A DNA stretch of 64,000 nt from Caulobacter sp. SL161 (GCF_026672375.1 NZ_JAPPRA010000001.1:1302001-1366000); one strand, 5' to 3'. Positions 8,277 to 18,738 are shown, numbered from the stretch's first letter. The notes: generated by a model from the sequence alone, not told the origin. Made by a program: numbers and translations.

Positions 8277-8762
8277 TTAGAGCGAAAGCCAGCGGCGCGG
8301 GTTCTTGTCGCCCAGGGCCCGCGCCTCGCCGGGCTTGAGGCCCAGGTCGCGCATCCGGTAGGCGACGATCTCGCGCAGGGCCTCGACCGGCTCGTGGCCG
8401 CCGACGGGGCTGGACGCCACGGGGCCGGCGTTCATCGCCAGGTCCACCGCCGTCCATTCGGCCTGGGCCCGGTCGGCCTTGCCGACGGCGAAGTAGTGGC
8501 GCACCGGCGCGCGCTCACCCGGGATCTCGACCATCACGCCGATGACCCAGCCTTGAACGATCAGATCGGCGTCGGGGCGCTGGCGGAACATCCGCTGGAT
8601 GTAGCCTTGCCAGAGGGTGTCCGAAAGGGGCTAGCCGATCAGCCGGAACGCCGCCTGGCTGATCAGGCCCAGCACCAGCCAGACCGACAGGCCCAGGATC
8701 ACCACCGACGGGCGGGGCAGTCGGCGGCGATGGTGTGAAGACTGCAAACGCACGAACGACAT
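8277..8762 (-). pseudogene. membrane-anchored hypothetical protein interrupted by an in-frame TAG
   Basis: An ATG at 8762 with GGAGG 6 nt upstream opens a frame coding for MSFVRLQSSHHRRRLPR, a single transmembrane helix (VVILGLSVWLVLGLI) and SQAAFRLIG, then TAG at 8633-8631. The same frame continues without further stops as PLSDTLWQGYIQRMFRQRPD to 8277, giving 161 codons in all. The second half (from ATG 8591: DLIVQGWVIGVMVEIPGE, RHYFAVGKADRAQAEWTA) is a plausible soluble domain but lacks a good ribosome binding site of its own. The simplest reading is one gene with an amber mutation (for example CAG to TAG) or a base error. Two genes (8631-8762 and 8277-8591) is the alternative. Function unknown. 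Confidence 0.65.
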
Positions 8763-8867
8763 TGGGCGCCTCCATGCCCTGATTTCCGAGCCAGAGGTTA
8801 ACGCCGAACCACGCGCCTGGCTCCGCGACCCATTGACCCGGCGAGGGGGGAGAAAGTTCGCCCCGAT

Positions 8868-9056
8868 CTACCTGGCGCCGGCCAGCTTAAATCGCGCCGC
8901 CACCCAGTCGCCCGCCACTCTGACGCCCAGAGCATAGAACGGGACCATGGCAAAGAAGAGCGTCAGCGTGACCCAGCTGGCCTCTTTGTCGATCAGCGCC
9001 AGAACGACGGCCAGGGCGTGCAGCATTGTGAGGATGTTCTGAGCCAAGTATCGCAC
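8868..9056 (-). CDS. small membrane protein, unknown function
   Basis: A 62-residue protein with two predicted transmembrane helices (LTMLHALAVVLALI and VTLTLFFAMVPFYALGVRVA) and a basic end. It starts 3 nt after the stop of the gene at 9060-9338, so both are probably cotranslated. No recognised family. Confidence 0.6.
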   Translation of the reverse strand: MRYLAQNILTMLHALAVVLALIDKEASWVTLTLFFAMVPFYALGVRVAGDWVAARFKLAGAR

Positions 9057-9059
9057 GGG

Positions 9060-9338
9060 TCACCCCTTCTGCGCGTCTGACGTCCCGTCGACGTCCCGCC
9101 CGGCGCGTAGATCGCTATGGACTGCGCGGCGTCTTGCCCGGCCCGCGAGGACGAGCCAGAGCGCGCCGGCCCAAACGAGGAGGGTCACGACGGCGCCGAA
9201 AGCGTAGGGTTGGTCAGGGAAAACGTCGCTCGACCGGCCCCACGCCAGACCAATGAGCAATGGCAATAGCACCACGAAGATGAGGTCTAGTTTCCAGCGC
9301 CTCGCAAAGGCCTTTGTGCGGGGGGCGGGTGTCATCAT
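9060..9338 (-). CDS. small two-helix membrane protein, unknown function
   Basis: About 92 residues from ATG 9338 (an in-frame GTG at 9362 is possible). A basic N-terminus (APRTKAFARRWK) is followed by helix LIFVVLLPLLIGLAW and helix AFGAVVTLLVWAGALWLVLA, then an Arg-rich cytoplasmic tail. It is the first of a two-gene unit with 8868-9056. No family recognised. Confidence 0.6.
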   Translation of the reverse strand: MMTPAPRTKAFARRWKLDLIFVVLLPLLIGLAWGRSSDVFPDQPYAFGAVVTLLVWAGALWLVLAGRARRRAVHSDLRAGRDVDGTSDAQKG

Positions 9339-9478
9339 GGGGTTTTCCGCGTTCGAGATCACGGCGAGAGATGCAGGAGTAGAATCTTCGACTTTTGGTT
9401 GTCGTCAAGGGCGTTCGGCGCCATCAGGGCGAGGACGTCGCTGCGGAACCCCCGCACCCAACGCCCATGCCGCCCAAG

Positions 9479-9508
9479 AAAAAGGGCGGAGCCTTGCGGC
9501 TCCGCCCT
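9479..9508 (-). terminator. rho-independent terminator downstream of groEL
   Basis: Minus-strand stem AGGGCGGAGCC, loop GCAA, stem GGCTCCGCCCT, then TTTTTC. It lies about 250 bp past the groEL stop, beyond the tandem repeats. Confidence 0.8.
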
Positions 9509-9530
9509 CATCCATTTCAGCGGTGAGCTG

Positions 9531-9584
9531 GTCCCGGCTCGGCCTTCGGGACCGCAGGGCGGTCCCTCCGTTGGCCGGGATGAC
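9531..9584. repeat. dispersed palindromic intergenic repeat (GTCCCGGC type)
   Basis: GTCCCGGCTCGGCC and GGCCGGGATGAC are inverted, around an inner pair TCGGGACC / GGTCC. Related GGGATGAC-ended elements are at 24399-24486, 42396-42515 and 49499-49617. Confidence 0.55.
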
Positions 9585-9600
9585 AGGCTTCTAAGGTCTT

Positions 9601-11412
<1,812 letters not shown>

Positions 11413-11457
11413 CTAAAAGAGAAACGATTGGGAAGCGGGTGGAGAGCGGGAAGCCGA

Positions 11458-11748
11458 TTAGGCTTCGACCACGCCCAGGACGTCGCTTTCCTTCATGATC
11501 AGGAGGTCCTGACCGTCGACCTTCACTTCGGTGCCCGACCACTTGCCGAACAGGATGCGGTCGCCGGCCTTGACGTCCAGGGCGACGACTTCGCCCTTGT
11601 CGTTGCGCGCGCCGGGGCCGACGGCGACGACTTCGCCTTCCTGCGGCTTTTCCTTGGCGGTGTCGGGGATGATGATCCCGCCCTTGGTCTTGGTTTCTTC
11701 TTCGACGCGCTTCACGAGGACGCGGTCGCCCAGGGGACGAAACTTCAT
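11458..11748 (-). CDS. groES: co-chaperonin GroES
   Basis: 96-residue heptameric lid of the GroEL cage. It contains the family pattern [17 protein letters not shown] at the N-terminus, the mobile loop ([18 protein letters not shown], residues about 22-39), and [13 protein letters not shown] at the end. GGAG is 6 nt before the ATG. It is first in the groESL operon. Confidence 0.99.
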   Translation of the reverse strand: MKFRPLGDRVLVKRVEEETKTKGGIIIPDTAKEKPQEGEVVAVGPGARNDKGEVVALDVKAGDRILFGKWSGTEVKVDGQDLLIMKESDVLGVVEA

Positions 11749-11807
11749 GGTGTTCTCCGTCGGAACGGTTTGAATTAAGACTTCGTCGGCTAGGGGGAGC
11801 GGGACTG

Positions 11808-11834
11808 TTAGCAGTCGCTCCCTCCGAGTGCTAA
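11808..11834. promoter_or_regulatory. CIRCE element (HrcA operator) of groESL
   Basis: TTAGCAGTC-N9-GAGTGCTAA, one base off the consensus TTAGCACTC-N9-GAGTGCTAA, 60 bp upstream of groES. It is the known binding site of the HrcA repressor, which controls groESL in Caulobacter and many other bacteria. Confidence 0.95.
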
Positions 11835-11845
11835 CGACGCTGGTG

Positions 11846-11874
11846 AGTTAGGCGCCGGCCCTCGGGGAGTCAAG
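11846..11874 (-). promoter_or_regulatory. candidate groESL promoter
   Basis: Minus strand CTTGAC (11874-11869) and CTAACT (11851-11846) are 17 bp apart, placing the start site directly before CIRCE, so HrcA would block it. Caulobacter groESL is also known to be heat-induced via sigma32; I cannot separate the two promoter types here. Confidence 0.5.
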
Positions 11875-12054
11875 GACGCGGGCCGCGAAGTTTTTTCGAC
11901 GCGCCCGATCCGGGGGCTCCTGTGCGGCGGACTTGAGGGCGCCCGCACTTCGCCGAAGTCACATTTAGGATTACTACGACGCGTCGCCACCAGAACAGCC
12001 GGGCGGCAAGATCGGTGGGTTCGCCGGGCGGGCGCGCCAAGCTAAGGAGACCCG

Positions 12055-12483
12055 ATGTCGAGCTACGTCCTGTCGCTGCTTCTGGCCGTCATCGCCTGCG
12101 TCATCGGCGGTACGCTGGGCGGCATGATCCTGGCCCGGCCGGCCACGCTGCTGGAGGCTGCGGGCCTGTCCGACGACGACACGCCTAAGCCCCCGCTGTT
12201 CGCCGAGGGCCGCGCTCTCGGCGGGGTGCTGATCGCCTCGCATGGTGTGGCGGCGCTCTATCTCGGCTATCAGCCGAGGATCGGCGCGGCCATGGCCCTG
12301 GCCCTGGCGCTGGCCTGGCTGGGCGCGGCGGCCGGGCGGGCGGTGTCCTTGGTCCTGGACGGCGACGCCGGGCGCTATAATCGCGGCGCGCTGCTGTACA
12401 ACGCCCTGATCGGCGTGACGCTGACGCTGCCCTCGTTCCAGATCGGCAAGGTCGTGCTGCGCGGCGCGCTGGGCCTGGCCTAA
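12055..12483 (+). CDS. four-helix membrane protein, DUF4345-like
   Basis: 142-residue integral membrane protein. AAGGAG stands 5 nt before the ATG. Predicted helices: residues 5-27 (LSLLLAVIACVIGGTLGGMI), 55-72 (LGGVLIASHGVAALYLGY), 77-95 and 115-137. The layout EGRALGG, HGVAALYLGY, GRAVSLVLDG resembles the small DUF4345 family, but this is a weak match by eye. It converges on ogt with overlapping stop codons (12480-12483). Function unknown. Confidence 0.65.
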   Translation: MSSYVLSLLLAVIACVIGGTLGGMILARPATLLEAAGLSDDDTPKPPLFAEGRALGGVLIASHGVAALYLGYQPRIGAAMALALALAWLGAAAGRAVSLVLDGDAGRYNRGALLYNALIGVTLTLPSFQIGKVVLRGALGLA

Positions 12484-12992
12484 AGCGCCCCTTCATGCGT
12501 CAGCAACCACCGTTTTCGCTCGATCCCGCCCGCATAGCCGGTGAGGGCGCCATCGGTCCCGATCACCCGGTGGCAGGGCGCGACGAGACTGAGCGGATTG
12601 GCCCCGTTGGCCGCGCCGGCCGCGCGGATCGCCAGCGGACGCACGGCGCGGCGGGCCAGCTCTGAATAGGTGATGGTCTGGCCGGCCGGAATCTGGGTCA
12701 GCGCCCTCCACACCGCCTGCTGGAACGGCGTGCCGTTGGTGGCCCAGGCGAGGGACGCGAGCGCGGCGAGATCTCCGGCGAAATAGCGCGCGAAGGCGGC
12801 TTTGATCGCCGTCGGCGCCGGCCCGGTCTCCAGGGCCAGATCACCATAGTGCAGGCGCGCCAGCCGTCGCATCCGGGGCTCGAAATCGTGGAAGTCGACG
12901 GCGCGCAGCAGGCCGGTCTCGTCGGTGACGATCAGCAGGTCGCCGAGCGGCGAGGGCAGGCGGTCGAGAAGGAGGCGGGCGGGGCGGGTCAT
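12480..12992 (-). CDS. ogt: methylated-DNA--[protein]-cysteine S-methyltransferase
   Basis: Suicide DNA repair enzyme that moves the alkyl group from O6-alkylguanine to its own cysteine. About 170 residues from ATG 12992 (MTRPARLLLDRLPSPLGDLL); a longer frame exists but starts inside the repeat region. Catalytic motif PCHRVIG (about residue 139) is preceded by GAANGANPLSLVA, and the helix-turn-helix region shows QTITYSELARR. It lacks an Ada N-terminal domain; a free Ada metal-binding domain is encoded at 32663-32890. Overlapping convergent end with the gene at 12055-12483. Confidence 0.92.
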   Translation of the reverse strand: MTRPARLLLDRLPSPLGDLLIVTDETGLLRAVDFHDFEPRMRRLARLHYGDLALETGPAPTAIKAAFARYFAGDLAALASLAWATNGTPFQQAVWRALTQIPAGQTITYSELARRAVRPLAIRAAGAANGANPLSLVAPCHRVIGTDGALTGYAGGIERKRWLLTHEGAL

Positions 12993-13048
12993 GGGGCCAA
13001 GATCGCCGAGGCGCGCGCGACTGTCCGCCCGGATTTTGCGGCCCGACA

Positions 13049-13166
13049 AATCCTCCCCCCAGCGGGGGAGGCGGCCGAAGGCCGGAGGGGGAAGTCCTGC
13101 TGAACCTGTTTCTTCCCCCTCCGTCGTCTCTTCGAGCCGACACCTCCCCCGTGAGGGGGAGGATTT
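13049..13166. repeat. dispersed structured repeat, CCTCCCCC family, subfamily A
   Basis: Outer arms TCCTCCCCC... / ...GGGGGAGGA and an inner pair GGAGGGGGAAG / CTTCCCCCTCC around a loop. A close copy at 27581-27704 shows compensating base changes in one stem (CGGCC-GAA-GGCCG here, GGTCGC-GAA-GCGACC there). Confidence 0.75.
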
Positions 13167-13175
13167 AGGAGAGGC

Positions 13176-14483
13176 CTACCGGATCCCCGGCACGTGCAGG
13201 GCGGCTTCCTTCTCGGCCTTCTGCTTGTACATCAGGTCGCCGTACTTGCTGTATTCCATGCGGGCGATCGTGCGCTGGTGCACCTCGTCCGGACCGTCGG
13301 CCAGGCGCAGGGTGCGGATGCCGGCATAGGCCTTGGCGAGGCCAAAGTCGGTGGTCACGCCGCCGCCGCCGTGGGCCTGGATGGCGTCGTCGATGATCTT
13401 GAGGGCCAGGCGCGGGGCCGCGACCTTGATCATCGCGATCTCCAGACGGGCCGACTTGTTGCCGGCCTTGTCCATCATGTCGGCGGCCTTCAGGCACAAG
13501 AGGCGGCACATCTCGATGTCGATGCGGGCGTCGGCGACGCGCTCCTCCCACACCGAGTGGTCCGAGACGTACTTGCCGAAGGCTTTGCGGCTCATCAGGC
13601 GCTGGCACATCTTTTCCAGCGCGACTTCCGCCGTGCCGATGGTGCGCATGCAGTGGTGGATACGGCCGGGACCGAGGCGCCCCTGGGCGATCTCGAAGCC
13701 ACGGCCTTCGCCCAGCAGCAGCGACTCTTCGATCGGCACGCGCACGTCCTTAAGGATCACTTCGGCGTGGCCGTGCGGGGCGTCGTCATAGCCGAACACC
13801 GGCAGCATGCGGACGATCTCGATGCCCGGTGCGTCCAGCGGCACCAGCACCTGGCTCTGCTGGGCGTGGCGGCTGGCGTTGTCGGGATCGGTCTTGCCCA
13901 TGACGATGGCGACCTTGCAGCGCGGATCGCCCACGCCCGAGGACCACCACTTGCGGCCGTTGATCACATAGTGGTCGCCGTCGCGCTCGATGCGGGTCTC
14001 GATATTGGTGGCGTCCGAGCTGGCCACCGCCGGCTCGGTCATCAGGAAGGCCGAACGGATCTCACCGTTCATCAGCGGGCGCAGCCAGCGCTCTTTCTGC
14101 TCCAGCGTGCCGTAGCGCATCAGCACTTCCATGTTGCCGGTGTCGGGCGCCGAGCAGTTGAAGACCTCCGAGGCGAAGCCGACCTTGCCCAGCTGCTCGG
14201 CGATCAGGCTGTACTCCAGGTTGGTCAGCTGCACGCCTTCGAACTGGAAGGTGTCGTCGACATGGGTCTGGCCGCTGTGCGGCGGCATGAAGAAGTTCCA
14301 CAGGCCCGCGGCCTTGGCCTTCTTCTTCAGGTCCTCGACGACCTGAACGACCTTCCAGCGCTCGGCGCCCAGGACGTTCATCTCGGCCTCATAGGCCGGG
14401 ATCGCCGGATAGACGTGCTCGTCCATGAACGCGGTGACGCGATCCAGGAACGCGCGTTGCTTGGGGGAAATGTCGAAGTCCAT
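13176..14483 (-). CDS. acyl-CoA dehydrogenase family protein
   Basis: FAD flavoenzyme that introduces the alpha,beta double bond into an acyl-CoA and passes electrons to ETF (etfBA is at 47269-48956). 435 residues with the usual order: N-terminal helical domain ([20 protein letters not shown]), middle beta domain with [15 protein letters not shown] (about 145) and [10 protein letters not shown], and C-terminal helical domain with [13 protein letters not shown] (about 380). Similar in length and sequence style to the ACAD10/11-like group. The start is the first ATG after an inverted-repeat operator at 14515-14537. Probably monocistronic. Chain-length preference cannot be told. Confidence 0.93.
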   Translation of the reverse strand: MDFDISPKQRAFLDRVTAFMDEHVYPAIPAYEAEMNVLGAERWKVVQVVEDLKKKAKAAGLWNFFMPPHSGQTHVDDTFQFEGVQLTNLEYSLIAEQLGKVGFASEVFNCSAPDTGNMEVLMRYGTLEQKERWLRPLMNGEIRSAFLMTEPAVASSDATNIETRIERDGDHYVINGRKWWSSGVGDPRCKVAIVMGKTDPDNASRHAQQSQVLVPLDAPGIEIVRMLPVFGYDDAPHGHAEVILKDVRVPIEESLLLGEGRGFEIAQGRLGPGRIHHCMRTIGTAEVALEKMCQRLMSRKAFGKYVSDHSVWEERVADARIDIEMCRLLCLKAADMMDKAGNKSARLEIAMIKVAAPRLALKIIDDAIQAHGGGGVTTDFGLAKAYAGIRTLRLADGPDEVHQRTIARMEYSKYGDLMYKQKAEKEAALHVPGIR

Positions 14484-14514
14484 GGCCGTTCCCTCTACCC
14501 GCTTCTTTCGGTGT

Positions 14515-14537
14515 CAAACGCTTGTTTGAAGCGTTTG
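14515..14537. promoter_or_regulatory. perfect palindrome upstream of the acyl-CoA dehydrogenase (operator candidate)
   Basis: Arms CAAACGCTT / AAGCGTTTG around GTTTG, 32 bp before the start codon. It contains CAAAC-GCTT-GTTTG, near-identical to the site at 7088-7101. Likely bound by a TetR-type acyl-CoA-responsive repressor, by analogy with PsrA/FadR-type sites. Confidence 0.6.
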
Positions 14538-14640
14538 TAGACCGGCCTGACGCGCCGGGCAAGCGGGCAGGACGACCTACGTACAGGCCCGTGCGCGGCT
14601 TTCGGTTGTCTTGCCGGCGATCATCGTCGACAACGGCCCC

Positions 14641-15237
14641 ATGCTGAACCTGACCGCCGACATCCTGCAGGGCCGCTACGTCCGGCTCGAGCCCGTCACC
14701 GTCGATCACCGCGACGAACTGAAGGCCGCCATCGACTGCGATCCCGCAAGCTGGGAGATCATGTCGGTCAACGGCTGCGGCGAAGGCTTCGAGGACTTCT
14801 GGGGCGCGCTGCAGGGCGAGACCGACCGGGGCGAGCGCATCGGCTTTGCGATCCGCCGGCTCGCTGACGGCAAGGTGGTGGGCACGTCCAGCTATCTGAA
14901 CATCCGGCGTCTGCATGGCGGTTTGGAGATCGGCGCGACCTTCCTCAATCCCGAGGCGCGCTCGGGTCCGGTCAATCCGGAGAGCAAGCGCCTGATGCTG
15001 GGCCACGCTTTCGACAAGGCCGGCGCGATCCGGGTGGAGCTGGTCACCGACGTGCGCAACGCCCGCAGCCAGGCGGCGATCCTGAAGCTGGGGGCCAGCA
15101 AGGAGGGCGTGCTGCGCAATCACAAGGTCACCTGGACGGGGCATATCCGCGACACGGCGATATTCTCGATCACCGACTATGACTGGCCGGCGATCCGCGA
15201 GCGTCTGGAGTTCCGGCTCGGCGAGACCTTCGCCTGA
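14641..15237 (+). CDS. GNAT family N-acetyltransferase (RimJ/RimL type)
   Basis: About 198 residues from ATG 14641; an upstream TTG at 14611 is possible. Single GNAT fold: GRYVRLEPVTVDHRDELKAA at the N-terminus, IGFAIRRLADGKVVGTSSYL mid-way, LEIGATFLNPEARSG, and acetyl-CoA region TDVRNARSQAAILKLGASK (about residues 139-157) then GVLRNHK. This pattern is that of RimJ/RimL-like enzymes acting on protein N-termini or small amines. Substrate unknown. It stands alone, divergent from the acyl-CoA dehydrogenase. Confidence 0.88.
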   Translation: MLNLTADILQGRYVRLEPVTVDHRDELKAAIDCDPASWEIMSVNGCGEGFEDFWGALQGETDRGERIGFAIRRLADGKVVGTSSYLNIRRLHGGLEIGATFLNPEARSGPVNPESKRLMLGHAFDKAGAIRVELVTDVRNARSQAAILKLGASKEGVLRNHKVTWTGHIRDTAIFSITDYDWPAIRERLEFRLGETFA

Positions 15238-15311
15238 CGGCCTGCGTCAATCCGACGCAGGGTCTCGGGTAACAACACTTTTTCAACAAGCGTCACCGTG
15301 AATGCCAGGCC

Positions 15312-16478
15312 ATGGCGGGGATGGCGTGTCTACGCATTTGCATCGAACATGGCGCTCGGAGCGTCACGCTTGACGGCGTTACGCCAGCCAAGATCGACAA
15401 GGTCGCGTCCGGCTATATCGATGTGAACTGGCGCGCGCCGCGTCGGCACGGGCGCGTGGGCGCCGGCGCCTATGTGCTGATCGATCCCAGCGCCGCCACC
15501 CTCGACGGCGAGGAACTGCGCCGGATGGCGGCGGAACTGCAGGTCCACCTGTTCGGCACCCAAGGCCAGCAGGACCTGTGCATGTTGACCTTCGAGGGTG
15601 ACGAGGAGCAGGTCCTCAAGTTCACCACGCTGCCTGAAGAAGAACTTCTGGCGATGCGCAGCGGCGGCGAGCCGCCCCCGCCGGAGGGCCGCACGCGTCT
15701 GGTCAGCCAGGACGGCGTGCGCGAGCTCGCGCCCTGGGGCTCGACCCCGCGCGTGTCGGCCCAGCAGGCCAAGGCCGAGGATGCGGCTCCGGTGCGTCTG
15801 GGCTGGCGCGGGGTCTACAGCCTGCCCACCCAGCGCTTCGAAGCCACCCAGATTCAGCCCTTCCAGAAGCCCGGCGAGCCCGAACCCCAGGCCGACGCCG
15901 ATTTCACCAACCGCGACCTGATCGCGCTGGACCGCGCCGTGGCCGCGCAGGAGGGCGATCCCCGGCTCAGGGCCTGGGTCGGCGTGCGGCTCTGGAGCGT
16001 CGCGCGGGGCGGACTGCGCGAGACCTGCGCCGAGCGCTTCGCCGCCATCCCCACGAGCGTGCGCGAGCGGCTGGGGGCCATGGTCTATGACGCGCCGCGC
16101 GACCTGCCGTTCTCGACGATCGGACCGCTGCGCGACGTGGTGCAGCCGCATTTTGCGCGCGTGGGATTGTCCGTCAACGACCCGGGATTCAACGTCCAGG
16201 CCCTGCCCGAGGCCCTCGCGTTCTGCGTGATCTTCCAGTTGCCGGAAGAGGACGAGAAGGCGCGGCTGCTCAAGGCGCACCGCTTCCTGTCGGCCCGCAG
16301 CCAGTATGTCGGGCGGAAGGTGCGGATGGGTCTGGGCGGCGTGAAGGCTCCGCGCGAGCTGGAGCTCGCCCACAAGATGGGCGCGCACATCGTCAAGGGG
16401 CCGCTGATCAGCGCGCTTTTCGCCACGCCGGTCGCCGAGCAGGCCTTGCCGCTGACCGAGCTGCCGCTGCGCACCTGA
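15312..16478 (+). CDS. degenerate EAL-like protein (tandem paralog 1), unknown function
   Basis: 388 residues, no signal peptide or membrane segment. The N-terminal ~130 residues (MACLRICIEHGA, YIDVNWRAPRRHGRV, LMCMLTFEGDEEQ-type segment with CMLTFEGDEE) match the next gene. After a Pro/Gln linker, GWRGVYSLPTQRFEATQIQP looks like the first strand of an EAL domain (QPIYSL-x-TGR type), and GVKAPRELELAHKMGAHIVK followed by GPLISALFATPV looks like its last helix-strand (GVE..EL..L..LG.D..QGY-type). The catalytic EAL triplet, the DDFGTG loop and acidic metal ligands are missing, so it cannot be an active c-di-GMP phosphodiesterase. The EAL relation is my inference. Confidence 0.7.
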   Translation: MAGMACLRICIEHGARSVTLDGVTPAKIDKVASGYIDVNWRAPRRHGRVGAGAYVLIDPSAATLDGEELRRMAAELQVHLFGTQGQQDLCMLTFEGDEEQVLKFTTLPEEELLAMRSGGEPPPPEGRTRLVSQDGVRELAPWGSTPRVSAQQAKAEDAAPVRLGWRGVYSLPTQRFEATQIQPFQKPGEPEPQADADFTNRDLIALDRAVAAQEGDPRLRAWVGVRLWSVARGGLRETCAERFAAIPTSVRERLGAMVYDAPRDLPFSTIGPLRDVVQPHFARVGLSVNDPGFNVQALPEALAFCVIFQLPEEDEKARLLKAHRFLSARSQYVGRKVRMGLGGVKAPRELELAHKMGAHIVKGPLISALFATPVAEQALPLTELPLRT

Positions 16479-16566
16479 TACGTCGTCCGAGACGTTTAGC
16501 CGCAAGGCGCGCAAATACCCCTCCGCCCTAACGATTTGTCGAGGAATGGTGGCGCATGCTTCACGC

Positions 16567-17862
16567 ATGACGGCCATCGCCTGCCTTCGCATCCTGTTCA
16601 CCGCCGACGCCGACATGCGCGCGGGCGACATGCCCAAGCACAAGGCTCAGGGCGTGGCGGACGCGTTTCTGAAGGCCAAATGGCGCAAGCCCCGCAAGTG
16701 CGGCGCCGTCGCCCCGCTGGCCTTCGTGCTGGCCGACCACCGCGCCACCGAACTGGACCCCACCGAGGTTCAAGGCCTGGCGGTGGAGCTGGAACATGTC
16801 CTGTTCCCCAACCGTCCGATCGGCCAGATCGCCCTGATGACCTTCGAGGGCGACGAGACGGCGGTTTTGCATTTCTCAGCGCTGTCGCAAAAGGAACTGG
16901 CCAGCCTGATGGCCGGCGAAGGCTATGGCGGCGAGCCCGGCCGCGTGCATGTGGTCACCGCCGACGCGATCAAGCCGATGCCGGTCACGCGCGAGGAAGC
17001 CAAGGTCTATGCGGCCGAGAAGGCCAAGGCCGCCGAAGCGGAAAAGCCGGTCGCCGCTGCGGCCGCGCCCGCGCCGGTCCAGGCCGCGGCGCCCAGCCCC
17101 GCCAAGTCCGAGCCGGCTACGGCGCCGGCCCCGACCCCGGTCGCCGCCAAGGTGGTCAGCCCGCAGAAGCCCGCCGACACCGGCTGGTGGGGCGTCTATG
17201 ACCTGTCCCAGGGCGCCTTTGTCGGGTCGAGCATCGCCATGCGCGCCGATCTGGTCGGGCCGCCGCCCGAGGACGACGCCAAGCTGCTCAAGCGCGATCT
17301 CGTGGCCCTGACCGACGTCCAGGCGGCGCTGAAGACCGCGTCCTTCGGAGAAATCCAGGTCTCGTTCGGTTTCTGGAACCTTATCACGCCCGCCTCGCAG
17401 GAGTCGTACAAGGCCCGCCTGTCGCGCTATCCGCTGGACGCGCGTCCCCGGCTGACCGCCTCGATCTATGGCGCGCCGCGCGAGGCCTCGATCGGCATGC
17501 TGCAGCAGATGCGCGCGCAGCTGTCGGGCGCCTTCGCGGCCATGGACCTGCGGATCACCGACCCGACCTTCCCGGTCCAGGGGCTGCCGCCCGAACTGCT
17601 GGAGAGCGTCACCCTGGTGCTGTCGGGCGAGACCGAGCATGAGCGCCTCAAGCAGATCCTCAAGTTCGTCGAGCGCAAGTCCGCCTACGCCGCCAAGGGC
17701 GTGATGCAGTGCGTGGCCAATGTCACCTCGGCGGTGGAGCTGGAGGCCTGCAAGGCCGCCGGGGTCGTCCGCGTGCAGGGACCGGCCGTAACCGACCTGA
17801 TGGACAATCCTGTCGCGGCGGCCGACGGCGCGCCGCTGGCCCTGGCCAAGAGCGCGGCCTGA
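16567..17862 (+). CDS. degenerate EAL-like protein (tandem paralog 2), unknown function
   Basis: 431 residues from ATG 16567 (MTAIACLRILF), chosen because it aligns with the start of paralog 1; ATG 16546 is also possible. Conserved N-terminal domain with ALMTFEGDET near residue 97, aligning with CMLTFEGDEE of the previous gene. An Ala/Pro/Lys-rich linker spans about residues 145-205, then GWWGVYDLSQGAFVGSSIAM, GAPREASIGMLQQMRAQ and the end VELEACKAAGVVRVQGP. As in paralog 1, no catalytic EAL residues are present. The 88-bp gap to paralog 1 has no terminator, so both could be one transcript. Confidence 0.7.
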   Translation: MTAIACLRILFTADADMRAGDMPKHKAQGVADAFLKAKWRKPRKCGAVAPLAFVLADHRATELDPTEVQGLAVELEHVLFPNRPIGQIALMTFEGDETAVLHFSALSQKELASLMAGEGYGGEPGRVHVVTADAIKPMPVTREEAKVYAAEKAKAAEAEKPVAAAAAPAPVQAAAPSPAKSEPATAPAPTPVAAKVVSPQKPADTGWWGVYDLSQGAFVGSSIAMRADLVGPPPEDDAKLLKRDLVALTDVQAALKTASFGEIQVSFGFWNLITPASQESYKARLSRYPLDARPRLTASIYGAPREASIGMLQQMRAQLSGAFAAMDLRITDPTFPVQGLPPELLESVTLVLSGETEHERLKQILKFVERKSAYAAKGVMQCVANVTSAVELEACKAAGVVRVQGPAVTDLMDNPVAAADGAPLALAKSAA

Positions 17863-17959
17863 CCGCTCACACTTAAACCTAACGCGCTCTGAAACCCGCC
17901 GCTTGACCCTCACGCCACGTCAGACCTGATGGCTCTCGTCATCGAGAGGGAAGGTCGAT

Positions 17960-18727
17960 TTGAGCGTCTATACGGTCAAACAGATGGCGAGGCTGTCGGG
18001 TGTTTCGGTGCGTGCGCTGCACCACTATGACGCCATCGGCCTGCTGAAGCCCCGCGCCGTCGGGGCCAACGGCTATCGCTATTATGATCGCCAGGACCTG
18101 CTGCGCCTGCAGCAGATCCTGTTCCATCGCGCCCTGGAAACGCCGCTGAAGGACATCCAGGCCGCCTTGGACCAGCCGGGGTTCGACCTGACCGCCGCCC
18201 TGCGGGCCCAAAGGGTTCGCCTGGCGGCGGAGGCCGAGCGCTACGCCCGGCTGGTGGACGTCGTCGACCGCACCCTCGCCGACCTCGAAGGAGACGAGAC
18301 GATGGATGACAAGATGCTTTTCGAAGGCTTCGACCCCAAGAAACAGGCGGGATACGAGGCTGAACTGGTCGAACGCTATGGCGAGCCGATGGCTGAGCGC
18401 ATCGCGCAGTCCAAGGCCGGCATGAAGGCCTGGGGCAAGACGGACTGGTCCCAGTTCCAGGAAGAGGCCAAGGCCATCGAGCACGATCTGGCCAAGGCCC
18501 TGACCCAGGGCCTGCCGGTCGACAGCGCGCCGGTGACGGCGATCATGCGCCGGCACTGGGCGTGGATCGGCAAGTCCTGGAACCGCGAACCGACGCCGGA
18601 CGCCTTTGCGGGGCTGGCGCACCTCTACCAGGACAACCCCGAATTCACCGCCCGCTACGAGGCGATCGCGCCGGGCCTGACCGAATACTTCGCCGAGGCC
18701 ATGCGGGCGTTCGCGCGGGGGCGGTGA
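17960..18727 (+). CDS. MerR family regulator with TipAS effector domain
   Basis: 255 residues, TTG start at 17960 with AGGGAAGG 5 nt upstream. N-terminal MerR winged helix (YTVKQMARLSGVSVRALHHY, then DAIGLLKP and GYRYYDRQDLLRLQQI, residues 4-52) and dimerisation helix to about 110. The C-terminal domain (KKQAGYEAELVERYGE, MRRHWAWIGKSW, LAHLYQDNPEFTARYE) is the TipAS antibiotic-binding domain known from Streptomyces TipA and related Mta/SkgA proteins. In Caulobacter the similar SkgA controls stationary-phase catalase, so an oxidative or drug signal is conceivable. No obvious MerR operator with a 19-bp spacer was identified. The effector is unknown. Confidence 0.9.
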   Translation: MSVYTVKQMARLSGVSVRALHHYDAIGLLKPRAVGANGYRYYDRQDLLRLQQILFHRALETPLKDIQAALDQPGFDLTAALRAQRVRLAAEAERYARLVDVVDRTLADLEGDETMDDKMLFEGFDPKKQAGYEAELVERYGEPMAERIAQSKAGMKAWGKTDWSQFQEEAKAIEHDLAKALTQGLPVDSAPVTAIMRRHWAWIGKSWNREPTPDAFAGLAHLYQDNPEFTARYEAIAPGLTEYFAEAMRAFARGR

Positions 18728-18738
18728 GGCGCACCTGA

